From Pseudomonadota bacterium (lineage in GTDB: Bacteria > Myxococcota_A > UBA796 > SXON01): 57,461 nucleotides of DNA. Location of the stretch: positions 1 to 57,461 of the forward strand of contig SXON01000043.1 in NCBI GenBank assembly GCA_005778355.1. Reading direction: 5' to 3'. The translations under genes were made by a program, and so were the position numbers. The notes beneath the pieces are model-generated. The model saw nothing but the letters and a program-made list of their open reading frames with translations. It was not told the DNA's origin and did not search any database. Below are positions 40,900 to 47,308 of the stretch, piece after piece (position 1 is the stretch's first letter; every line of letters starts with the position of its first letter).

Positions 40900-41568
40900 A
40901 TGGACCTCGTCAACGTGTACATCGACGCCGGGCACGGCGCGCAAGGCAACCCCGGGAACGAGTCGGCCTTCTGCGTCGACGAGCAAGACTTTACCCTGTC
41001 GCTGGCTGAGGACCTGGCGGCACGCCTCCCGGCGCTCGGTCCCTTCGCCGTGAAGCTGTCGCGACAGGGGGAGGCGCTCACGGACTACGCCGACCGCATC
41101 ACCGAGGCCAAGGACTGGGGCGCCGACGCCTTCGTGAGCCTGCACAGCGATGTGCGCGGCCCGGGCTACGCTTGGAAGCAGGTACGCGGTCGCGACTGCT
41201 ACCGCAACGAGGGCCACGGGGGCTTCGCGATCCTGTGGAGCGACGAGACGAGCGAGGCCACCGTCGCCGCCGGCCGCAAAGACCTCGCCCAGCGCCTCGC
41301 CGTGGAGATGATCGCCCACGGTTTTTCCCCCTACGACGGGGCGGACTACCCGGGACTGTACGACACCACCTCGCCCGGCGTCTTCGTAGACCGGCACGAC
41401 CCAGACAAGCGCATCCGCGTCTTGCGTCGACCGGCGATGCCGAGCGTCATCATCGAGACCCACCAGGCCTGGGACGTGGGCGAGGCCATCGCCTGGAACC
41501 TCCCCGAGACCCGAGCCGTCTTCGCCGCGGCGCTGGCACGCGCGTTAGCACCGGCGCCCGCGAGGTGA
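40900..41568 (+). CDS. N-acetylmuramoyl-L-alanine amidase (Amidase_3)
   Basis: A 222-residue peptidoglycan amidase catalytic domain. The zinc ligands are His12 in YIDAGHGAQGNPG and His82 in SLHSDVRG. The likely catalytic Glu is in SVIIETHQAWD near residue 190, and CVDEQDFTLSL may hold the other acidic ligand. It cleaves the bond between MurNAc and the L-Ala stem peptide. No signal peptide or cell-wall anchor is visible, so it may be cytoplasmic, released on lysis, or use a start I have missed. Its stop overlaps the GTG of the next open frame (GTGA). Confidence 0.85.
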   Translation: MDLVNVYIDAGHGAQGNPGNESAFCVDEQDFTLSLAEDLAARLPALGPFAVKLSRQGEALTDYADRITEAKDWGADAFVSLHSDVRGPGYAWKQVRGRDCYRNEGHGGFAILWSDETSEATVAAGRKDLAQRLAVEMIAHGFSPYDGADYPGLYDTTSPGVFVDRHDPDKRIRVLRRPAMPSVIIETHQAWDVGEAIAWNLPETRAVFAAALARALAPAPAR

Positions 41569-41570
41569 AC

Positions 41571-41939
41571 GTGTTCCTCTTCTTGGTGGCTTGTACCCCT
41601 CTCGTTGGCGACTGGGTGGGCGAGGTCGACTGCGGCGACTACGCGATGGACGTTGAGATCACGCTCGAGTGGGGCGACGGCGAGTACGAGGGCGAGGGCT
41701 GGCTCGACTGCACCGACGGCTACGGCACGGACTGCGAGCAGACCTTCGAGATGCAGGTAGAGCCCGAGGGGGCCTTCGGCGAGCAGGATCTCGACGTCGA
41801 CGTGGACGATTGCGAGTACGACATTGGCGGCATGAGCGGCGAGGCGGCGTGCGACAACCCCGACGACGTGGAGTGGGACGGCGCCGACGCCATCACCGGC
41901 GAGTGGGGCGACTGCGACTTCGAGCTCGACCGCGACTAG
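41571..41939 (+). CDS. Small acidic secreted lipoprotein
   Basis: GTG at 41571 is preferred because GAGG lies 5 nt upstream; a GTG at 41565 overlaps the amidase stop and would add two residues. The product is about 122 residues with signal MFLFLVAC (Cys at 8). The mature part is strongly acidic (VGEVDCGDYAMDVEITLEWG, DGYGTDC, LDVDVDDCEYDIGG) with five Cys. I recognise no family. The short signal and high Asp content resemble other lipoproteins in this window. It is probably cotranscribed with the amidase gene. Confidence 0.7.
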   Translation: MFLFLVACTPLVGDWVGEVDCGDYAMDVEITLEWGDGEYEGEGWLDCTDGYGTDCEQTFEMQVEPEGAFGEQDLDVDVDDCEYDIGGMSGEAACDNPDDVEWDGADAITGEWGDCDFELDRD

Positions 41940-41963
41940 GGCCTCGCCGCGCTACGTGTGGGC

Positions 41964-42416
41964 ATGATCTGGGACCTGCCCACGCGGCTTCGCTGTGACA
42001 TCGCCTGTTTCACGGGCATCAACCTCTCGGGCGAGCGCCGCCACGTCGATGTGCAGGCGGTGAACGGCCGCCAGGGCCCCGACGTGGAGCCCGAGGAGCT
42101 GCGCTCGGTGGTGTTCATCGCCGACATCGGCACCACGCTCGTGATGAAGACCCGCGCGGGCGACGACTGGGAGAAGTTCCCCTGGCGGGCCGTGCGGATC
42201 ATGAAGGGCAAGGCCTTCACCACCAAGCAAGGCGGCCTCGCCGTGCGGGTGCCCGACCTCGACTTCCTCGACAAGCCCAGCGCACCACGGACTGATCCCG
42301 ACGTGCAGGAGTGGTTTCCCTTCGCAGAGACACTGGCGGCCGGCGAAGGCTGGACCTTCGGCCGGCCGGGCGAACTCAAGGGGAATATCGTCGCGATCTC
42401 GGTGATCAAGCCCTAG
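41964..42416 (+). CDS. Hypothetical cytoplasmic protein
   Basis: A 150-residue product from ATG 41964; GTG 41958 is an alternative. It has no signal peptide or membrane segment. Segments such as LRCDIACFTGINLSGERRHV, VVFIADIGTTLVMKTRAGDD and AISVIKP look like a small alpha/beta domain. I do not recognise a family. A TACGTG box lies 5 nt upstream of the ATG. It ends 2 nt from the convergent lipoprotein gene. Confidence 0.55.
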   Translation: MIWDLPTRLRCDIACFTGINLSGERRHVDVQAVNGRQGPDVEPEELRSVVFIADIGTTLVMKTRAGDDWEKFPWRAVRIMKGKAFTTKQGGLAVRVPDLDFLDKPSAPRTDPDVQEWFPFAETLAAGEGWTFGRPGELKGNIVAISVIKP

Positions 42417-42418
42417 GG

Positions 42419-43099
42419 CTAAAAGCTCAGCACGTCCGGGATCTCGACCTCGCAGTAGCTCGCGGTGAAGGTGGCCGTGAAGGCACCCTCCTCGTCGCCC
42501 TTCTGCACCATCTCGCCCTCGACGGAGCCGCTGACGCTGGCCTCGTCGTTGACGGAGTCGATCACCAGCTCGCCATCTTCCACGCTCCAGCTGTCGCCCT
42601 CGATCTCCTCGTTCATGTCATCGCTGTCCATGCCGCAGCCCTCGGAGATCTTCTCGTCGGCGTCGAAGTCGTCGAGGTAGCTCGTGTCCAGGTCCTCCGT
42701 ATAGCCAAACACGCTCCAGTAGGCGTCCTTGCCGAGCTCGTAGTCGCCGTCGTCCATGTCGTCGGTGGGGCCGCCGCTCGAGTAGTTGGCGCCATCGAAG
42801 TACAGGCCGGTGGAGGCGGAGGTGAAATCGCGGAAGGGCTGCTCGATCTCGGCGCAGTCGTCGTCGGCGTCTTCGTAGGCATCCATGTAGGCCTCGAAGG
42901 CGGTCCAGTAGTCCTGCTGCTTGGCGCAGAGCCCCATCACGTTGGAGATCGTGATGCCCTCGGAATCACCCTGCTTCATCTCGTAGTGGAACCACACGGA
43001 GCTCCAGGCCGCACCGAAGCCATCATCCATGCCCTCGGCAGTGACCGAGGCCGGGCATCCAAACAGGGAAAGAATCGGGAGAAGGAAGAAAGCACGCAT
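42419..43099 (-). CDS. Secreted acidic lipoprotein
   Basis: The ATG at 43099 is preceded by AGAGGT six nucleotides away, which decides the start. The 226-residue product has signal MRAFFLLPILSLFGC (Cys at 15), then a Trp/Tyr-rich segment (AAWSSVWFHYEMKQGDSEGI) and a strongly acidic middle region (DYELGKDAYWSVFGYTEDLD, DMNEEIEGDSWSVEDGELVI). There are four Cys in the mature part. No family was recognised. Location would be periplasmic or at the outer membrane. It starts 54 nt from the stop of the HEXXH gene on the same strand, so it might share its transcript. Confidence 0.72.
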   Translation of the reverse strand: MRAFFLLPILSLFGCPASVTAEGMDDGFGAAWSSVWFHYEMKQGDSEGITISNVMGLCAKQQDYWTAFEAYMDAYEDADDDCAEIEQPFRDFTSASTGLYFDGANYSSGGPTDDMDDGDYELGKDAYWSVFGYTEDLDTSYLDDFDADEKISEGCGMDSDDMNEEIEGDSWSVEDGELVIDSVNDEASVSGSVEGEMVQKGDEEGAFTATFTASYCEVEIPDVLSF

Positions 43100-43152
43100 G
43101 AGTGACCTCTGTGAAGGCCGGCCCCCTACACCGGGGCATCCGCGTCGGCAAG

Positions 43153-44286
43153 TCAGGCGCACGCCTCGCGCCAGAGCGCCGCTTCGAGCCGGTCCATGCC
43201 CTCGATCAGCCGGCGTCCGAGCGACGTGGGTCGCGCGTGGGCGCGTAAAACGTCCATGCCATCGTGGTTCACCTTGAGTACTTCGCGGTATCGACGAGGA
43301 TCGTGCTCGGAATCTCCTGACTGATACATCGCGCGATGTATCAGGGCGACGGGCAAGAACGCGTGCACCGCCAGGAGCACCCCCCAGAGGGGCCGGGGAT
43401 CAGGACGCACCGGTGAAGGGTAGCGCTCCCCGCTGTTCTCCACGAGCGGGTCGCTCCACGAGAGCAAGTTCGCCTTGCTGTGTTGCACCTCGTGCACCAG
43501 CGCCTCGGTCATCGTGAGCGAGGAGGGATGAAGCGAGAGGTACGCGAGCCCGATCGCCTCCTTGTACGAGGCCGACAGCGACTTCTCCCCGTGCTGCCCC
43601 ACCGGCACGATGCCCGCGAGCAGCGTCCGGTGCTCCGCCGCGAGGCCCGGCAGGTAGCGCGCCACCCGGGCGCGGGCGCGGTCGACGCTCTCCACCCACT
43701 CGCCGGGCGACGCCCCGCCGAAGTCGAGCGCGTTGCCTGACTTATCCGGATGCAATTCCATCATTGCCAGCGGGTTGGTGTCGGCAGCGAGGAGCCACCC
43801 GCCCTCGGCCAAGGGCCAGGCGCCGCTCCCGCCGGGCGAGAGCGCCCACTCCTCGGTGGGCGAGACCGTCACCACCCCGTTGCCAAAGAGCATGCCCACC
43901 CGAGCCGGTTCGAAACGCCGGGCGAGGCCGAGCGCCGGAACCACCAGTCGCGACACAGGCGCCCCCCAGAAGGCCCCGCCCTCGGGCAAGACCCCGAGCC
44001 GCCCCAGCTCGACCAGGCACTGGGGCACCGCCGCAAGGAGGTCCGCGCCGCAGATCGGCGCCGCCACGGTAGGCAGGGACAAGGCCGAGAAGAACGCCAC
44101 CGGCTGGGCGCGGAGCACCTCCGCCAGCACGGGACGGATACCGGCGTAGTGTTGCCCCAGCCAGGCCGGGAGCGGCGAAGGCCAATCCAGTAGGATCCTA
44201 GCTACGATCTTGAGATACCGGCTGCGGTAGGGCGTGAGGCTGTCCACCGGGGGCGCAGGTACGGTGAAGGGCGCGTCGGGGAGCAT
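43153..44286 (-). CDS. HEXXH-motif peptide-modification-associated protein
   Basis: A 377-residue cytoplasmic protein. LVHEVQHSKANLLSWSDPLV at residues 263-282 fits the HEXXH domain described in putative RiPP (ribosomal peptide) gene clusters, with the family context HExQHxKxNxLL. The tail PDPRPLWGVLLAVHAFLPVA also matches. The family is thought to process or modify peptides next to radical SAM enzymes; its reaction is not established. His265 and His269 with Glu266 would be the zinc and catalytic residues. It diverges from the radical SAM gene at 44307 with only 20 nt between the starts. A 24-bp palindrome interrupts it at 43321-43344. Confidence 0.82.
   Translation of the reverse strand: MLPDAPFTVPAPPVDSLTPYRSRYLKIVARILLDWPSPLPAWLGQHYAGIRPVLAEVLRAQPVAFFSALSLPTVAAPICGADLLAAVPQCLVELGRLGVLPEGGAFWGAPVSRLVVPALGLARRFEPARVGMLFGNGVVTVSPTEEWALSPGGSGAWPLAEGGWLLAADTNPLAMMELHPDKSGNALDFGGASPGEWVESVDRARARVARYLPGLAAEHRTLLAGIVPVGQHGEKSLSASYKEAIGLAYLSLHPSSLTMTEALVHEVQHSKANLLSWSDPLVENSGERYPSPVRPDPRPLWGVLLAVHAFLPVALIHRAMYQSGDSEHDPRRYREVLKVNHDGMDVLRAHARPTSLGRRLIEGMDRLEAALWREACA
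43321..43344. repeat. 24-bp palindrome in the HEXXH gene
   Basis: CTGATACAT, six bases (CGCGCG), ATGTATCAG: a perfect dyad. On the coding (minus) strand it encodes LIHRAMYQ. It belongs to a set of five related palindromes in this region. Confidence 0.9.
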
Positions 44287-44306
44287 GCTACGGTGACTAC
44301 CCTGCC

Positions 44307-46001
44307 ATGAACGACGCTGTCGCCGTCACCATCGACCACGAGGCCGTCGCGAACGAGGCGAAGCACTGGGTGCGTCTCACCGCAGCCTGCAACAGCAAGT
44401 GTGTCTTCTGTCTCGACGCCGAGGCACAGGATGGCCGCTTCATGGCCTTCGACGACATCTGCAACGAGGTGCAGCGCGGTCGTGACGACAAGCAGGCTTC
44501 GCGCCTGGTGGTGAGCGGCGGCGAGGCGACGATCCACCCCCGCTTTCACGACGTGGTCCGCTTCGGCAAGCAGGCCGGCTACCGCTGGGTGCAAACGGTG
44601 ACGAACGGCCAGCGCCTGGCCGACCGCGACTTCTTCCTGCGCGCGGTGGAGGCCGGCCTCGACGAGATCACGTTCAGCCTGCATGGGCACACCCCGGAGT
44701 TGCACGACCGCCTCACCAAGACGAAAAACGGCTTCGAGAACCTGATGCGCGCGATGATCCGCGCCGTGCGCGACGGACGAGTGATCGTCAACGTCGACGT
44801 GTGCATCAACAAGCAAAACGTCGAGCACCTCGAGGCGATCGTGGCGCTCTGCTCGCGGGTGGGCGTCCGCGAGTTCGACCTGCTGCACGTGATCCCGCAA
44901 GGTGTGGCCTTCGAGCACCGCGACGAGCTGTTCTACGATGTGGACGCCCACGCCGAGTCCTTGCGACGCGTCTTCCGTCTCGCCCGGCACCCGGGATTCC
45001 ACGTGTGGACCAACCGTTTCCCGGTGTCGCACCTGGAGGGCATGGAGGAGCTCATCCAGGACCCGCACAAGATGCTCGACGAGGTGGGCGGACGACGCGT
45101 GCAGTTCCGCCGGTACCTCGACCAGGGCGCGCCCATCGACTGTCGCGACAAGGAACGTTGTCCACACTGTTTCATCGAACCCTTCTGCACCGCGCTCGAC
45201 GGCCACGTGCGCGCTCACCGGGAGGGCAAGGTCGACGTGCTCGACGTGGGCGAACGCTGGGACCTGGCCGACCTGGCCGGCGGGGCTCGTTGGCTGGGTG
45301 GCCGGGGACGCCCCGCGGTGCTCGACCGTCCCCTGTACCTGCGCGCCGACGACGCCCGGGGCATTCCGCTGCCGGCCGGCTCACGCGTCATCGCCACCCG
45401 CCCCGAGCACCTCGCCATCCCCGGCGACGCCGAGATCGAGCTGCATCCTGACCGTGAATTCGCGGCCTGGCTCGCGGAGCACCCCGAGGCGCTCACCGCG
45501 CGCCACGTGATCCATGGCACGACCTTCGCCAAGGCTTCCGAGGCGGCCGCGCACGAGCCCGACTGGGCGGCCCTGTTCGGTGTCCTGCCGCCCGGAACGC
45601 GTGCCCAGAACCTGCCCGCCTGCCTCTGCCCCCAGGCCCGCATCGAGGCCGCGCCCCGAGTGATACATCTCGACATGTATCACGAGCAAGGCGAGCTTGG
45701 AATTGATGCTTTCGTCGACCGATACATCGAGTCGATGTATCGTGCCAAGTCCCTGCGGTGCCGGGCGTGCCCCGCCACCGACCGCTGCGAGGGCGCCCAC
45801 ATCCAGTCGATTCGTGCCCGTGGTTTTGGCCAGCTGCAGCCCTTGTCGGGCGACTGGGCGAGCCAGGCGGTCGCTCAGCTCGCGGCCCTCGGTCCTCGAC
45901 TCCGCGGGGGCTCGCCGCCCGAGTCCCCGGCCCCGCGCCTCGCCGTGCCGGGGGCCCCACCGGTGCCCTTCATCGACAAGGACGCGGGGCGACGAAGCTA
46001 A
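44307..46001 (+). CDS. Large HxsC-like radical SAM protein with two C-terminal Cys regions
   Basis: A 564-residue enzyme. The N-terminal half is a radical SAM domain: CNSKCVFC (Cys 28, 32, 35), VVSGGEATIHP, VTNGQRLAD and FSLHGHTPELHDRLTK. The first Cys-rich region is CRDKERCPHCFIEPFC; a spacer domain (LDVGERWDLADLAGGARW) follows, then NLPACLCPQ and CRACPATDRCEG near the end. It is closest to the 36571 enzyme in the radical SAM core but nearly twice as long, and may carry more auxiliary clusters. Its start diverges closely from the HEXXH gene; its TAA overlaps the ATG of the next radical SAM gene. Two palindromes lie inside it. Confidence 0.85.
   Translation: MNDAVAVTIDHEAVANEAKHWVRLTAACNSKCVFCLDAEAQDGRFMAFDDICNEVQRGRDDKQASRLVVSGGEATIHPRFHDVVRFGKQAGYRWVQTVTNGQRLADRDFFLRAVEAGLDEITFSLHGHTPELHDRLTKTKNGFENLMRAMIRAVRDGRVIVNVDVCINKQNVEHLEAIVALCSRVGVREFDLLHVIPQGVAFEHRDELFYDVDAHAESLRRVFRLARHPGFHVWTNRFPVSHLEGMEELIQDPHKMLDEVGGRRVQFRRYLDQGAPIDCRDKERCPHCFIEPFCTALDGHVRAHREGKVDVLDVGERWDLADLAGGARWLGGRGRPAVLDRPLYLRADDARGIPLPAGSRVIATRPEHLAIPGDAEIELHPDREFAAWLAEHPEALTARHVIHGTTFAKASEAAAHEPDWAALFGVLPPGTRAQNLPACLCPQARIEAAPRVIHLDMYHEQGELGIDAFVDRYIESMYRAKSLRCRACPATDRCEGAHIQSIRARGFGQLQPLSGDWASQAVAQLAALGPRLRGGSPPESPAPRLAVPGAPPVPFIDKDAGRRS
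45660..45683. repeat. 24-bp palindrome inside the radical SAM gene
   Basis: GTGATACAT, six bases (CTCGAC), ATGTATCAC: a perfect 9-bp inverted repeat. It encodes VIHLDMYH, closely like the LIHRAMYQ of the copy in the HEXXH gene. The Ile codon ATA is rare in this GC-rich window. Confidence 0.9.
45720..45742. repeat. 23-bp palindrome inside the radical SAM gene
   Basis: CGATACAT, seven bases (CGAGTCG), ATGTATCG: the arms extend into the spacer apart from the central base. It encodes RYIESMY. It lies only 36 nt after the previous copy. Confidence 0.88.
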
Positions 46002-47083
46002 TGGCCAACCTCGGTTACCTCCAGCTCACCCGCGAGTGTAAGCAAGCCTGCCGCTTCTGCTCCAACCCGCCTTCTGGGGTGGACCTGAGCGAGGAAGAGC
46101 TCCGATTCCACATCGATGATCTAGTGTCGCGACAGTACGATGGTATCATCCTCACCGGGGGCGAGCCCACCATCGCGCCGCTCCTGGTCCCCGCGATTCA
46201 CTACGCCAAGTCGCGCGGCCTCTTCATCCGCATGATCACCAACGGGCAGCGCATCTGCGACTACGACTTCCTCGCCGAGCTCGTGGCCGCCGGGCTCACC
46301 CACGTGCACCTGTCGCTGCACAGCTACCACCCCGACGTGCACGACTTCCTCACCCAGACGCCGGGGAGCCACGGGCACATCGACCGCGCCCTGGCCCACG
46401 TGCCCCGGCTCGGCATCACCGCCGACATCAACACGGTGATCAACGCCTTCAACAGCGACCACCTCGACACCACCGTGCGCTGGATCGCCGAGCGGCACCC
46501 CCATGTTCGCCACGTCGTGTGGAACAACATGGACCCGAACATGAACCGGGCCGAGCGCAACCCCGACGTGATCCCTCGGCTCGGCGAGTTCGAGCTCTCC
46601 TTGCGACGCGCCATGCGATTCCTCGCCGGCACCGGGCGGAGCTTCCGCGCCGAGCGCGTGCCGCTCTGCTTCATGCCCGAGTTCCCCGAGTGCAGCACGG
46701 AAACCCGAAAGATCGTGAAGGACGAGGAACGCTGCATTCGTTTCCTCGACAAGAAGGGCTTTGTCCTCCAGAAACAATTCCTACACGGCAAGGCCGCCGC
46801 TTGCGATGCCTGTGCGCTCGACCCGGTGTGCGCCGGCCTCTACTCGATGAACTATCACTACGACCCGGCGGAGCTGTTCCCCGTGCCCGGCGACCCGATC
46901 GACGTCATCCGCCGCGTCTTACGACGGGAGCCGGAGCCCGAGCTCGTGGCCCGCGTGCTCGCACGCCGAGGCCAACGCAGCGACGAGCAACCCGACGACC
47001 ATGGCCAGCGGCAGCCCGGCGGTGGTAGCGTGAGCGACCCCCACCACGAGAGCGCCCGGGTGATCGCCGGTGCCCGGAGCTGA
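46001..47083 (+). CDS. HxsC-like radical SAM protein (paralogue 4)
   Basis: A 360-residue radical SAM enzyme. TRECKQACRFCSNPPSGVD (Cys 13, 17, 20) closely follows the CxxxCxxCSxPP pattern of HxsC, making this the best candidate for the classical HxsC role. ILTGGEPTIAP, ITNGQRICD, LSLHSYHPDVHDFLTQ and PLCFMPEFPEC follow. The C-terminal CDACALDPVCAGLY is followed by MNYHYDPAELFPV, the same end block as the other paralogues. It overlaps the preceding gene by one base and is followed 3 nt later by the ferredoxin gene, its probable electron donor. A bent palindrome lies across its stop codon. Confidence 0.88.
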   Translation: MANLGYLQLTRECKQACRFCSNPPSGVDLSEEELRFHIDDLVSRQYDGIILTGGEPTIAPLLVPAIHYAKSRGLFIRMITNGQRICDYDFLAELVAAGLTHVHLSLHSYHPDVHDFLTQTPGSHGHIDRALAHVPRLGITADINTVINAFNSDHLDTTVRWIAERHPHVRHVVWNNMDPNMNRAERNPDVIPRLGEFELSLRRAMRFLAGTGRSFRAERVPLCFMPEFPECSTETRKIVKDEERCIRFLDKKGFVLQKQFLHGKAAACDACALDPVCAGLYSMNYHYDPAELFPVPGDPIDVIRRVLRREPEPELVARVLARRGQRSDEQPDDHGQRQPGGGSVSDPHHESARVIAGARS

Positions 47084-47101
47084 CACATGGCCGATGTATC
47101 A
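47081..47101. repeat. Imperfect copy of the palindrome at the ferredoxin start
   Basis: TGACACAT, five bases (GGCCG), ATGTATCA: one mismatch in the left arm. It contains both the stop codon of the radical SAM gene and the ATG of the ferredoxin gene. Confidence 0.65.
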
Positions 47102-47308
47102 AAAAAACACCCGTTGAACGCACCTGGGCCCTGGTTCGTCGACCTGAATTGTATCAGCTGCGACACCTGCACCGACATCTCCCCGGAGATCTTTGGCCGC
47201 GACGAGGATCGCCGCGCCTTTGTCCGCGAAGTCCGCCCGGCGGAAGAGAAGCTGTTTCAATTCGCCGTGGAGTCGTGCCCAGTCGAGGCCGTGGGACGGA
47301 CCGAGTAG
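47087..47308 (+). CDS. [4Fe-4S] ferredoxin
   Basis: A 73-residue single-cluster ferredoxin. Cys22, 25 and 28 (NCISCDTCTDISPEIF) and Cys64 (VESCPVEAVG) bind one [4Fe-4S] cluster, as in the Pyrococcus-type monocluster ferredoxins. It follows the radical SAM gene at 46001 by 3 nt, so it is very likely the reductant that starts SAM cleavage in the cluster's enzymes. The pI looks mildly acidic with a Lys-rich N-terminus (MADVSKKHPL). Its last 52 nt overlap the 3' end of the convergent membrane-protein gene. Confidence 0.92.
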   Translation: MADVSKKHPLNAPGPWFVDLNCISCDTCTDISPEIFGRDEDRRAFVREVRPAEEKLFQFAVESCPVEAVGRTE

